From NCBI RefSeq assembly GCF_015191005.1, contig NZ_CP040442.1, positions 2,728,001 through 2,792,000 of the forward strand: a stretch of 64,000 nt of DNA. The letters run 5' to 3'. Below, piece after piece: positions 23,610 to 33,172 of this stretch. The notes under the pieces are model-generated. The model was not told the origin of the DNA. It was given only the letters and a program-made list of their open reading frames with translations, and ran no database searches. Within the stretch, counting starts at the first letter, position 1; every line of letters begins with the position of its first letter. Made by a program: the position numbers and the translations under genes. This DNA comes from Kaistella flava (ex Peng et al. 2021) (GTDB lineage Bacteria > Bacteroidota > Bacteroidia > Flavobacteriales > Weeksellaceae).

Positions 23610-24635
23610 ATGGGGTTATTTGATATGTTTACGCAAGATATTGCGATTGATTTAGGAACTGCGAACACACTAATTATACACAATAATAAAATTGTAGTGG
23701 ATCAACCATCGATTGTTGCAATCGAACGTTCGACAGGAAAGCCAATTGCAGTTGGGGAGAAAGCAAAACACATGCAGGGGAAAACGCATGAAGATATAAA
23801 AACAATCAGACCTTTGAAAGATGGCGTAATCGCTGATTTTCACGCATCTGAGCACATGATAAAAGAGTTCATTAAGCAAATTCCTGGTATTAAGGGAAAG
23901 CTTTTTCAACCAACTTTAAAAATTGTTATTTGTATTCCGTCAGGGATTACCGAAGTTGAAAAACGTGCGGTAAGAGATTCTGCACAGAAAGTAAATGCAA
24001 AAGAAGTTCGTTTGATTTATGAACCAATGGCAGCAGCAATCGGTGTAGGAATCGATGTGCAAAAACCAGAAGGAAATATGATCATCGACATAGGTGGTGG
24101 TACAACTGAAATCGCTGTGGTTGCTCTTGGAGGTATTGTTTGTGACAAATCTGTAAAAATCGCTGGTGATGTATTTACCAATGATATCGCATACTATTTA
24201 AGAACGCATCACAATTTATATATTGGTGAAAGAACTGCTGAAAGAATAAAAATCGAAGTAGGTTCTGCGGTGGAAGATCTTGATGTTGACATTGAAGACA
24301 TTCCAGTTCAAGGACGTGATTTAATTACGGGTAAACCAAAAGAAATTATGGTGAACTATAAAGAAATCGCTCGTGCTTTGGATAAATCAATTGTTAGAAT
24401 AGAAGATGCAGTAATGGAAACACTTTCATTAACTCCACCAGAATTGGCTGCTGATATCTACAAAACAGGAATTTACCTTGCAGGAGGTGGTGCTTTGTTA
24501 AGAGGACTTGCAGACAGACTTCACAAGAAAACTGGACTTCCTGTTTTCGTAGCAGAAGATCCATTAAGAGCGGTGGTTCGTGGAACTGGAATCGCTTTGA
24601 AAAACATGGATAAATTCAACTTCTTAATTAAATAA
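23610..24635 (+). CDS. mreB: Rod shape-determining protein MreB
   Basis: A 341-residue actin homologue organising lateral wall synthesis. The phosphate-1 motif DLGTANT, RPLKDGVIADF, the IDIGGGTTE phosphate-2 segment and AGGGALLRG are all present. The open frame extends to a TTG four codons earlier, but ATG 23610 (MGLFDMFTQDIAIDLG) matches the usual family start and leaves room for the promoter. It is first in a five-gene shape/peptidoglycan operon. Confidence 0.97.
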   Translation: MGLFDMFTQDIAIDLGTANTLIIHNNKIVVDQPSIVAIERSTGKPIAVGEKAKHMQGKTHEDIKTIRPLKDGVIADFHASEHMIKEFIKQIPGIKGKLFQPTLKIVICIPSGITEVEKRAVRDSAQKVNAKEVRLIYEPMAAAIGVGIDVQKPEGNMIIDIGGGTTEIAVVALGGIVCDKSVKIAGDVFTNDIAYYLRTHHNLYIGERTAERIKIEVGSAVEDLDVDIEDIPVQGRDLITGKPKEIMVNYKEIARALDKSIVRIEDAVMETLSLTPPELAADIYKTGIYLAGGGALLRGLADRLHKKTGLPVFVAEDPLRAVVRGTGIALKNMDKFNFLIK

Positions 24636-24662
24636 GTAATCACTTTTTTACGAAACTAACAG

Positions 24663-25514
24663 ATGGGATTTTTGCTGAGATTATTTTCGAAGAATGGATT
24701 ATTCGTCTTCTTTATATTTCTGCAACTCATAGCTATTGCATTGATTTTCAGTAGAAACTCAATGCAACAGTCATGGATTGCGGGCCAATCTGCTGCCTTT
24801 AATTCCTGGGTTTCGGGGTATATTGACGAAGGTGCTTCCTACCTGAAATTGAAGCAAACCAATGATCAGTTGGTTAACCAAAACAAAAGTTTGATGGTAC
24901 AGCTTTATGGAAGAGAAGCTTCTGTAAATCCTGAATTTCGTAAAGTACATGATACCGTCGGAGGTGGACAAATCTACACGTTCGTAGATGGTGAAATCGT
25001 ATACAACAGTATCAATAGAAAAGACAATTACTTTACCATCAACCGTGGAAAAAGAGATGGCGTTATGCCGAAAATGGGGGTGATGGCTCCTCAGGGAATT
25101 GCCGGAATCGTCATCAATACAACTGACTCCTATTCTTTGGTACAATCAATTTTAAGTCAAAATAAAATTAAAATTAATGCGTCGCTCAAAAAATCCGGTT
25201 ATTTCGGAACATTAACCTGGCGAGGCGATGATTCCAGAATTATGCATTTATCGGATATCCCGAAATATGTACCCCTTCAAGTTGGAGACACTATCGTAAC
25301 TGACGGTAAATCCGCTATTTTTCCACAAGGAATTATGATTGGTAAAATCGCCGGTTATGAAGTTGATAGCAAAACTGGTTTCTGGGACATTTCGGTTGAA
25401 CTGACTGAAAAGATGGGAAACATCAGTAAAATATATGTGGTTAAAAACCTGAAAAAAGCGGAGGTTCGTAAAATTGAAGATACTTTGCAAGCGACTATAA
25501 AAAGAGAGAAATGA
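24663..25514 (+). CDS. mreC: Rod shape-determining protein MreC
   Basis: A 283-residue protein. One N-terminal transmembrane helix (FVFFIFLQLIAIALIF) is followed by a short coiled coil and the beta-rich periplasmic MreC domain (DGEIVYNSINRKDNYFTINRG, then MGVMAPQGIAGIV and VGDTIVTDG...FPQGIMIG). It links MreB to PBP2/RodA in the periplasm. Its TGA overlaps the ATG of the next gene by 4 nt. Confidence 0.95.
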   Translation: MGFLLRLFSKNGLFVFFIFLQLIAIALIFSRNSMQQSWIAGQSAAFNSWVSGYIDEGASYLKLKQTNDQLVNQNKSLMVQLYGREASVNPEFRKVHDTVGGGQIYTFVDGEIVYNSINRKDNYFTINRGKRDGVMPKMGVMAPQGIAGIVINTTDSYSLVQSILSQNKIKINASLKKSGYFGTLTWRGDDSRIMHLSDIPKYVPLQVGDTIVTDGKSAIFPQGIMIGKIAGYEVDSKTGFWDISVELTEKMGNISKIYVVKNLKKAEVRKIEDTLQATIKREK

Positions 25515-26017
25515 TAAGTAGAACACTTTTTACAGATATCCTGATTATTGTTTTGCTCATCGCATTGCAAATTTTTGTGCTGAATCGAATTACGCTTTTT
25601 GGAAAATATACGCCGGTCATATATCCGGTGTTTGTAATGTTCTATCCATTCTTTAGAAATAAATACCAATTCTTACTTTTAAGTTTTATATTGGGATTAG
25701 GGATTGATGCTTTTCTCTACACTTGGGGAATTAATGCTCTTGCCACGGTTATTATAGCTTATTTCAGAACCCTAATTTTTAGAACTTCCACCGATACTTC
25801 TACGGATTTTTTCTCTTTCCAAACATTGCAGTGGTCACAGTTTTTCCTCTTTATCTTTATGAGTATTTTTATTCATCAGACGCTTGTTCAATATATTGAA
25901 ATCTTTAAATTCAGTAGGTTTTTCGATATCTTCCTGAATGTTTTGGCAACGAGTGCGATTTCATTTATCTTTATCATGATCTATGCTTTAGCATTTAAAA
26001 TCAAACAAAAAGTTTGA
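25511..26017 (+). CDS. mreD: Rod shape-determining protein MreD
   Basis: A 168-residue protein with about five hydrophobic helices (RTLFTDILIIVLLIALQIFV and similar), of the small-membrane-protein MreD type. Sequence alone is weakly conserved; the position between mreC and mrdA, with 4-nt overlaps on both sides, makes the call. Confidence 0.88.
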   Translation: MISRTLFTDILIIVLLIALQIFVLNRITLFGKYTPVIYPVFVMFYPFFRNKYQFLLLSFILGLGIDAFLYTWGINALATVIIAYFRTLIFRTSTDTSTDFFSFQTLQWSQFFLFIFMSIFIHQTLVQYIEIFKFSRFFDIFLNVLATSAISFIFIMIYALAFKIKQKV

Positions 26018-28029
26018 AACCACAATTTTTAAAAATCACCGCTCTCTTATCTGTAATTGCTATAATTTTTATAGCAAGGCTTGCTTATTTGCAGTTATTT
26101 ACTGACCGATATGCATTGAATGCTGCGAATACATCAATAAAAACCGAATATATTATTCCACAACGTGGTGTTATTTTTGACCGTAACGGAAAAATTATGG
26201 TGGAAAATCAGCCAGCTTATGAAATATCTTTTACCGCAGCATTATTAAAAGCGGATTTCGACACGGTGGATTTCTGTAATTTGCTTAGAATCAGTAAAGC
26301 GGATTTTATTAAAAATATTAATTCCATTAAAAAGGAAAAATACTTTTCGAAATTAACTCCGATGCCTTTTATGAAAAATTTAAGTCGGGAGGATATTGCC
26401 AGAATCCAGGAAATCATTTTTAAATATCCAGCGTTTAGTATTGTATCCCGACCTCAAAGACAATATGAGGTTTCGACATCCGGAAATCTTTTAGGATACA
26501 CGAATGAAGTGAATGAAAGAGAATTAAAAAAAGACTCTGTTTATTATTTGCCAGGAGATTTCATTGGAAAAACTGGAATTGAAAAGTCTTATGAGAACGA
26601 ACTTCGCGGTGTAAAAGGGGTTCAATATATTCAAAAAGATATCCGCTTACGAAATATTGGATCTTATAAAGATGGAGCTTTAGACAAAGACGTCGTCACA
26701 GGGAAAGACATTAAACTGACGATTGATTACGATTTGCAACGGATGGCAGAGGAAATGCTCGTCAACAAACAAGGTGCAATTGTTGCAATTGACCCAAGCA
26801 ACGGAGAAATTTTAGCGCTGGCAACTGGACCAGATATCGATCCCAATCTTTTTTCGGGCCCTCAAAAAACAAAAAATCTGTACCGTTTACAAATGGATAC
26901 GGTTTATAATAATCGTCCAACTTTTGACCGATCTCTTCAGGCGGCCTATCCACCAGGTTCTACATTTAAATTACTGACTGCGGCAGCAGCCATGCAAATG
27001 GGAGTGATGGATGAAAACACGAGATTTCCTTGTGGTGGAGGATTTAATTATAGAGGACTAAGAATTAAAGGTCATGGTGGTGCAGATCCATTAATACCAG
27101 CGATTCAGATTTCCAGTAACTGCCACTTCTCTTATGCTTTTATTGCCATTATGAATAAATATCCGGGAGATCCAGGTCGCGGGGTAAATGAATGGAAAAA
27201 GATCATGAGCAGTTTCGGTGTTGGAGAATTCTTAAACAATGATTTAGCAGTCGGTTCAAGAGGAAGAATCCCAACCGGTGAATTTTATCAAAAAAGAAGC
27301 GGTGGAAAAAAAGACTGGAGTTCATCCTACACCATGAATGGTTCAATTTTTAATGGAATGGGACAAGGCGATGTATTGCTGACTCCTTTACAAATAGCAA
27401 ATTCAGTGGTGTCAATTGTCAATAGAGGTTGGTATTTTACGCCACATATTGTAAAATCAATTGATGGAAAACCGAATCCTGATCCAAGATTTAAAGTGAA
27501 ACACAAAACCTTGGTAGATCCGAAATATTTCGAACCGATTATTAAAGGAATGGAGGCTGTAGTTCTAAATGGAACGGCAAGAGGTTTAAAGTCTAACGAT
27601 TTTACCATGTTAGCGAAAACAGGAACCGCACAAGTTCCTCAGGGAAAAGACAATTCAATCTTTGTATTAGCAGCACCTGCAGATCATCCTAAAATTGTTG
27701 TTGCCGCAGTAATGGAACATGCAGGATTTGGATCTACTTGGGCAGGACCGGCTGCAGTAGTCATTGCAGAAAAATATTTGACAGGAGATTTAAAGCGGGA
27801 GAATCTTTACAACAAGATGATCAATGCCAGCTTTATGCCGGAGTATCAAAGACAATGGACGGTTGAATTAAAAAGAAAAGGTCTTTATAAAGAGCCTAAT
27901 AAAGATTCTGTTAGTCTAAAAGCTATTGATGCCCGATTGAAAAATATAAAAGATGCTGATCAAAAAAAGCAACTTATTTATAAAAGAGATTCTATTGTAC
28001 AGAAAATAAAAAACAGCGCAAAAAAATGA
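26014..28029 (+). CDS. mrdA: Penicillin-binding protein 2 (peptidoglycan transpeptidase)
   Basis: A 671-residue class B PBP. One N-terminal membrane helix is followed by the dimerisation/pedestal region (RGVIFDRNGKIMVENQPAYE) and the transpeptidase domain with PPGSTFKL (active Ser, SxxK), SSN and KTGTA. It cross-links wall peptides during elongation with RodA. Translation starts at a TTG overlapping the mreD stop. Its TGA overlaps the rodA ATG. Confidence 0.95.
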   Translation: MKPQFLKITALLSVIAIIFIARLAYLQLFTDRYALNAANTSIKTEYIIPQRGVIFDRNGKIMVENQPAYEISFTAALLKADFDTVDFCNLLRISKADFIKNINSIKKEKYFSKLTPMPFMKNLSREDIARIQEIIFKYPAFSIVSRPQRQYEVSTSGNLLGYTNEVNERELKKDSVYYLPGDFIGKTGIEKSYENELRGVKGVQYIQKDIRLRNIGSYKDGALDKDVVTGKDIKLTIDYDLQRMAEEMLVNKQGAIVAIDPSNGEILALATGPDIDPNLFSGPQKTKNLYRLQMDTVYNNRPTFDRSLQAAYPPGSTFKLLTAAAAMQMGVMDENTRFPCGGGFNYRGLRIKGHGGADPLIPAIQISSNCHFSYAFIAIMNKYPGDPGRGVNEWKKIMSSFGVGEFLNNDLAVGSRGRIPTGEFYQKRSGGKKDWSSSYTMNGSIFNGMGQGDVLLTPLQIANSVVSIVNRGWYFTPHIVKSIDGKPNPDPRFKVKHKTLVDPKYFEPIIKGMEAVVLNGTARGLKSNDFTMLAKTGTAQVPQGKDNSIFVLAAPADHPKIVVAAVMEHAGFGSTWAGPAAVVIAEKYLTGDLKRENLYNKMINASFMPEYQRQWTVELKRKGLYKEPNKDSVSLKAIDARLKNIKDADQKKQLIYKRDSIVQKIKNSAKK

Positions 28030-29255
28030 AGTGGGCACAGGGTATTGACAAATTAGGACTTTCTCTCTATTTCCTGCTGTGTGCTTTTGCTGTAGCAAAC
28101 ATTTATAGCGTGGAACCATCGAGCGGAACAAGACAGGCAGTTTGGCTTGGAGTTTCTGTTTTCGTTGGTCTCATTATATTTATGACGAGAGCAAAATTCT
28201 TCGAAAATACATCCGGAATTATTTACATCGGCAGTGTACTTTTACTCGTGGGTTTATTCCCGTTCGGGACAGAAATTCTTGGGCAGAAGAACTGGTATAA
28301 ATTCGGTTCAGTAAGTTTACAACCAGTAGAATTTGCGAAAATAGGTACCGCTTTAATGTTGGCCAATTATGTCTCTGGGCCTGATTTTAATATAAAACAA
28401 AAGAAATCACTTTGGACTTCTTTAATAATTATTGGAATTCCAGGTATACTTGTATTATTAATCCCTGATGTTGGTTCCCTACTCGTTTTTATAGCCTTTT
28501 TTATCGCGTTATTTAGAGAAGGACTATCAGGATGGGTTTTCGGGGTAGGAATGATTTTCACCAGTGTTTTTCTGGTTGCACTAGCAATTGATCCTATGTA
28601 TGTTGTAATTGCAGTTATTGTAATTTCAGCCATCGTTCTATTTTTAAATTCTAACAAAATCCATTGGAACGTGGTATCGGTAGCTGCCATCGTTGGCATT
28701 ATCGGAATACTTTGTGGATTAGCTTATGGCGCTCCTACTATTTTAGAAAAACTACCTAAGCACCAAAGAGAAAGAATCGAGGTTTTATATAAAGGAGAAC
28801 GGGCTTTTCGAGATACTTCTGGTTACAATTTATTGTACTCAAAAACGGCAATTGGTTCTGGCGGATTTTTCGGAAAAGGATATCGTCAAGGTTCTGTTAC
28901 GCAAGGGAAATTCGTTCCCGAACAAAGTACGGATTATATCTTCTGTACCGTTGGTGAAGAATGGGGTTTTTTTGGAAGCGCAATGCTTGTGATTGTTTAT
29001 TCTCTTTTCATTGGAAGAATCTACTACTTATCTGAAAAACAGAAATCTACTTTTAACCGAGTGTTTGGTTATTGTTTCGCTTCGATATTGCTGATGCATT
29101 TTTCGATTAATCTAGGAATGGTAATGGGTCTTTTCCCGACGGTTGGGATTCCACTTCCGTTCTTTAGTTATGGGGGAAGTTCTTTGCTCGCCTTTTCGAT
29201 GATGACGTTTATCTTTTTTAAACTGAATTATACTGATAGGAATAGTTTGGTTTAA
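28026..29255 (+). CDS. rodA: Peptidoglycan glycosyltransferase RodA
   Basis: A 409-residue SEDS-family membrane protein with about ten helices. Landmarks are NWYKFGSVSLQPVEFAKIG, LLIPDVGSLLVF, the STDYIFCTVGEEWGFFG segment and GIPLPFFSYGGSSLL near the end. It polymerises lipid II into glycan strands for the rod complex. It is the last gene of the mre operon. Confidence 0.96.
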   Translation: MKWAQGIDKLGLSLYFLLCAFAVANIYSVEPSSGTRQAVWLGVSVFVGLIIFMTRAKFFENTSGIIYIGSVLLLVGLFPFGTEILGQKNWYKFGSVSLQPVEFAKIGTALMLANYVSGPDFNIKQKKSLWTSLIIIGIPGILVLLIPDVGSLLVFIAFFIALFREGLSGWVFGVGMIFTSVFLVALAIDPMYVVIAVIVISAIVLFLNSNKIHWNVVSVAAIVGIIGILCGLAYGAPTILEKLPKHQRERIEVLYKGERAFRDTSGYNLLYSKTAIGSGGFFGKGYRQGSVTQGKFVPEQSTDYIFCTVGEEWGFFGSAMLVIVYSLFIGRIYYLSEKQKSTFNRVFGYCFASILLMHFSINLGMVMGLFPTVGIPLPFFSYGGSSLLAFSMMTFIFFKLNYTDRNSLV

Positions 29256-29346
29256 TTAAATAGGCAAAAGGCAAAACTACAAACTAAGCTCTACTCTTCA
29301 CAGCAACTCCAAAAATTTATTTGACAAGAATCACGGTGGTTATTCT

Positions 29347-29451
29347 AGCCTCGATGGCAGTGGCATCCCGCGAAGTCGCGACAGCGATGAGTGGATATAG
29401 CGGACAGCGGGTTGATATTTTGTAATAAACGATTGCTTGATTGCTCCTAAT
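29347..29451 (+). repeat. GC-rich intergenic element, copy C
   Basis: It starts AGCCTCGATGGCAGTGG, contains CATCCCGCGAAGTCGCGAC and AGCGGACAGCGGG, and ends ATTGCTCCTAAT. It is homologous over both ends to copy A (5318-5442, opposite strand). It lies in the 389-bp spacer between rodA and the NlpC/P60 gene; I see no gene in the rest of that spacer. Confidence 0.65.
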
Positions 29452-29596
29452 ACGAAGAATGTTTACAAACTTGGAAGAGCGAAAGGAAACCGTTTAAGTC
29501 AATAAAATCCTTTCAACCATTACATTATCATTAAGTTTCCTTCTGGAATGAAAACATCACCAATCTTGTGTACCATTTCAAATTATAGCTAAATAA

Positions 29597-29622
29597 AAAA
29601 CCACCTTTAGAAGGTGGTTTTC
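29597..29622. terminator. Terminator of the NlpC/P60 gene (and possibly rodA)
   Basis: AAAACCACCTT/AAGGTGGTTTT stem, 3-nt loop, A/T-runs on both sides. Confidence 0.8.
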
Positions 29623-29644
29623 TGAGAATATCAATTATCTATTT

Positions 29645-30331
29645 TTAATTATTTGCCATGTTATCGGTAAGGCCGTCTTGCGATAATACTCTTTTCGCAA
29701 ATCTAAATTTTGGTCCCCAATAAGAATCATCAAGAGACGAAATCATAACTCCTTTCGAAGTTGCAGCGTGAATGAACTTCACTGTACCGTTTTCTGTTAC
29801 ATCTTCTACGATTCCTACGTGTGAGATTCTACCTTTACCATGTGAGAAGAATACCAAGTCTCCTTTTTGAAGGTTACTTTTATCTACTTTTTCTCCTTCC
29901 TGTGCTTGGGAAGCTGCTACTCTTGGTAAGCTCATCCCAGCTGTTGCACCGAAAACTGATAAAACGAATGCTGAACAATCAATTCCTTTTCTGGTCATTC
30001 CACCATATCTGTAAGGAGTTCCTAAATAGGTTTCTGCTTCCGCCAGAACATCATCTATCTTTTGTGAGAAACGAACTGCTTTTGCAATTTCTTCATTCTT
30101 CGCAATAGTTTCTAAACTCTTGGCAGCTGCGGCTTGTTCGTCTTTGAAACTGCTTAATAATTGTCCTTTGGCAAGTGCCAGTTTCTTATTATCTATAGAT
30201 GCTAGTTTGGCATTTGATTTGTATTGATTAGCGTAACTAGTTGGTGTTGATACTACATAATTGGTTACACAAGATTGCATTGATAATGTAGTGAACACAG
30301 CAGCACAATAAAACAAAACTCTTTTCTTCAT
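29645..30331 (-). CDS. NlpC/P60-family cell-wall hydrolase, lipoprotein
   Basis: A 228-residue protein with a lipoprotein signal (TLSMQSC, Cys 21). After a helical linker comes a C40 peptidase domain: catalytic Cys119 in GIDCSAF, His171 in ISHVGIVED and the third residue His188 in FIHAATS. Such enzymes cut the D-Glu-mDAP bond in peptidoglycan peptides. It is lipid-anchored to a membrane and probably has a role in wall turnover. Single gene with its own terminator. Confidence 0.93.
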   Translation of the reverse strand: MKKRVLFYCAAVFTTLSMQSCVTNYVVSTPTSYANQYKSNAKLASIDNKKLALAKGQLLSSFKDEQAAAAKSLETIAKNEEIAKAVRFSQKIDDVLAEAETYLGTPYRYGGMTRKGIDCSAFVLSVFGATAGMSLPRVAASQAQEGEKVDKSNLQKGDLVFFSHGKGRISHVGIVEDVTENGTVKFIHAATSKGVMISSLDDSYWGPKFRFAKRVLSQDGLTDNMANN

Positions 30332-30382
30332 ATATATTTGATTACCTGTGTTAAAACTTATTTTTTGTTTTTTAAAGCATTA

Positions 30383-30390
30383 CAAAAGTA
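30383..30390 (-). promoter_or_regulatory. Promoter -7 box (TACTTTTG) of the NlpC/P60 gene
   Basis: TAnnTTTG match 51 nt before the ATG, in the 324-bp spacer to glnN. That spacer also carries the glnN terminator; nothing else was recognised there. Confidence 0.4.
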
Positions 30391-30610
30391 GGTATTCAAG
30401 CAAAAACGAGGGTGAAAACACCCTACACGCGTTGCTGTTTTAACACATTTTAACATTATTTTTCCTAATGTTAAAGTAATATTCATCGCAATCCCTTTAT
30501 TATAGGGGTTGCGATTTTATTTATATTATGATTCATTAACATTTATGTGTTTAATCTATTCACTTTATCGCATTCCTCTATCAGAGCATGAAGCACATCT
30601 ATTAAACAAC

Positions 30611-30634
30611 AAAAAGCCCTATAAATAGGGCTTC
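30611..30634 (-). terminator. Terminator of glnN
   Basis: AGCCCT/AGGGCT stem with a short loop and U-run on the - strand, 22 bp after the glnN stop. Confidence 0.8.
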
Positions 30635-30655
30635 ACAGTTAATATAGGTCTTATT

Positions 30656-32854
30656 TTACTTAGTAAATAAAAGCTCTCTGTATTTCGTCAAAGGCCATAA
30701 TTCGTCGTCAACCATCATTTCAAGTTCATCAGAAGAGTTTCTAATTTTAGCAAAAAACGGAATCACTTCGTCGCAAAAAGAGTCAGCCATTTCACGAGAA
30801 TTGCTTTTAGATTTCGCATTTTCAATTGCTAAAAGAAGGTTTTCTACTTCTACTTTAATAATGCTTACATGACCAGAAATATCTCTGATCAAACTCATTT
30901 GCTCTTTGGCTAAGGTTTTAAATTCAACTTCACCGAAGATTTCTTTTAATCCTTTTACGTTTTCGATCAAACGATTCTGGTATTTCAAAGCAGAAGGAAT
31001 AATATGGTTTCTTGCGATATCAGCTAACACTCTAGCTTCAATGGAAATTACAGTAGAGTATTTCTCCAATTTAATCTCATTTCTGGCTTCCATTTCACGG
31101 TGCGTGTAAATGCCAAGCTCTTCAAACAACGCGATATATTTAGGATCTAACTCCCTGCTCAAAGCTTGTGGCGTTGTTTTTAAATTACTTAATCCTCTTT
31201 CCGCTGCTTCAATCGCCCATTCTTCAGAATAGCCGTCGCCTTCGAACATAATATTTTTAGACACTTTAATGTATTCTCTCAATACATTAAAGATCGCTTC
31301 ATCTTTTTTCAAGCCACTTTCTACCAAAGCGTCAACTTCTATTTTGAAAGTTTTAAACTGTTTCGCAGCGATTGCATTCATTACGGTCATTACTTCTGCA
31401 CAATTTGCAGATGAACCAACTGCTCTGATTTCAAATTTATTTCCCGTAAAGGCAAATGGTGAAGTCCTGTTTCTATCCGTATTGTCTAATAAGATATTTG
31501 GAATTTTACCAACCACATTTAATTTAAGATCTGTTTTTTCTTCTGGAGAAAGTTTTCCGTCTTTTACTTTTTCAAGTTCTTCTAAAACACTGAACAATTG
31601 CGAACCGATAAAAGTAGAGATAATTGCTGGCGGCGCTTCATTGGCACCCAAACGGTGATCATTTCCCGCAGACGCAATACTTACTCTTAATAAGTCATCG
31701 TAATCATGAACTGCTTTCAACGTATTTACGAAGAAGGTTAAAAACTGTAAATTCTTTTTTGGATTTTTTCCCGGGCTTAAAAGGTTTTCGCCAGTATCTG
31801 TGGCTAAACTCCAGTTGTTATGTTTCCCACTTCCATTCACTCCAGCAAATGGTTTTTCATGGAATAAAATATGGAAATGGTGTTTGTGTGCAACTCTTGC
31901 CATTAAATCCATTAATAATGAATTATGATCAACCGCAACATTGACCTCTTCAAACATCGGAGCTAATTCAAATTGATTCGGAGCAACTTCATTATGACGG
32001 GTTGTAACTGGAATTCCTAACTGAATAGATTTGATTTCTAATTCTTTCATGAAATTCATTACTCTCGTAGGAATCGATCCAAAATAATGATCATCTAACT
32101 GTTGCCCTTTTGCAGGAGAATGTCCCAAGAGCGTTTTTCCGGTAATTACCAAATCCGGTCTTGATTGATATAAAGCAGAATCAACCAGGAAATATTCTTG
32201 TTCCCATCCTAAAGTAGGAGTTACTTTGGTTACATTTTTATCGAAATAAGATCTGCAAATATCTGTTGCCGCATCATCTACCGCACTTAATGCTCTAAGC
32301 AAAGGAGCCTTATAATCTAAAGTCTCACCTGTATAAGAGATGAAAATCGAAGGAATACAAAGAGTCGTTCCCATGATGAACGCGGGAGAAGTTGGATCCC
32401 AAGCGGTGTAACCACGCGCTTCAAAAGTATTTCTAATTCCACCATTCGGGAAGGAAGAAGCATCTGGCTCCTGTTGAATCAACATTCCACCAGCAAATCT
32501 TTCAATTGCACGATCGCTTTCAAACGGAGTAAAAAAGGAATCATGTTTTTCTGCAGTTGAGCCAGTTAATGGCTGAAACCAATGTGTATAATGAGTCACT
32601 CCTTTACTTAAAGACCAATCTTTCATCGCGACTGCAATTTGATCAGCAACGTCACGTTGAATTTTCACACCACTTTTAATTGCATTCTGGATTGAAGTAA
32701 AAGCTTCTTTCGTCAAATACTCTCTCATCGTTTCCTCTGAGAACACGTTTTCACAAAAAAGTGAGGATAATTTTGCAGGAACTTCTACTGCGTTTTCTCT
32801 TCTAAAATCTTTTTGAGAAATTAATTCTAATGCTTTAAATCTTAAACTTGACAT
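30656..32854 (-). CDS. glnN: Glutamine synthetase type III
   Basis: A 732-residue protein, the length of GSIII rather than the about 470-residue GSI. The GSIII N-terminal signature THYTHWFQPLTGSTAEKHDS, the metal-binding LGWEQEYFLVD segment, NQFELAPMFEEVN, the ATP-binding FHEKPFAGVNGSGKHNNWS and NRTSPFAFTGNKFEIRAVGS are present. It makes glutamine from glutamate and ammonium. GSIII is typical of Bacteroidota. It is monocistronic. Confidence 0.97.
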   Translation of the reverse strand: MSSLRFKALELISQKDFRRENAVEVPAKLSSLFCENVFSEETMREYLTKEAFTSIQNAIKSGVKIQRDVADQIAVAMKDWSLSKGVTHYTHWFQPLTGSTAEKHDSFFTPFESDRAIERFAGGMLIQQEPDASSFPNGGIRNTFEARGYTAWDPTSPAFIMGTTLCIPSIFISYTGETLDYKAPLLRALSAVDDAATDICRSYFDKNVTKVTPTLGWEQEYFLVDSALYQSRPDLVITGKTLLGHSPAKGQQLDDHYFGSIPTRVMNFMKELEIKSIQLGIPVTTRHNEVAPNQFELAPMFEEVNVAVDHNSLLMDLMARVAHKHHFHILFHEKPFAGVNGSGKHNNWSLATDTGENLLSPGKNPKKNLQFLTFFVNTLKAVHDYDDLLRVSIASAGNDHRLGANEAPPAIISTFIGSQLFSVLEELEKVKDGKLSPEEKTDLKLNVVGKIPNILLDNTDRNRTSPFAFTGNKFEIRAVGSSANCAEVMTVMNAIAAKQFKTFKIEVDALVESGLKKDEAIFNVLREYIKVSKNIMFEGDGYSEEWAIEAAERGLSNLKTTPQALSRELDPKYIALFEELGIYTHREMEARNEIKLEKYSTVISIEARVLADIARNHIIPSALKYQNRLIENVKGLKEIFGEVEFKTLAKEQMSLIRDISGHVSIIKVEVENLLLAIENAKSKSNSREMADSFCDEVIPFFAKIRNSSDELEMMVDDELWPLTKYRELLFTK

Positions 32855-33148
32855 TGTATGGTGATTTTTGTGAGGTAAAATTACAAAAAATATAGAAACA
32901 AAATTAAAACACCTTTAAATTTATGGGGTCATTAACAAATTAAATGCTTTTAATTAAACTCATTCTCTTTAACTATAATGAATAGGAAGACCATTATTAA
33001 AGTATTAAAAGGAAAAAGCTTGATAAAAAGCCAGGATCTATGCCATAAAATATTAATAGATTATAATTCATCATTAATCTCATCATTAACAAATCATTAA
33101 TAATGACTAGAAATCCTCTCGGCATCCTATAAATAAGAAGTAATTTCT

Positions 33149-33156
33149 TATATTTG
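33149..33156 (+). promoter_or_regulatory. Promoter -7 box (TATATTTG) of the DUF6909 gene
   Basis: TAnnTTTG match 16 nt before the ATG at 33173. It rules out the GTG at 33158, which would fall at the transcription start. The 318-bp spacer also has several ATCATTAA-type repeats (33068-33105). Confidence 0.55.
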
Positions 33157-33172
33157 TGTGAAATTTTACACT

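Noticed and set aside
33158..33172. GTG start for the DUF6909 gene
   Set aside because: It directly follows the TATATTTG promoter box, so it would be at or before the transcription start.
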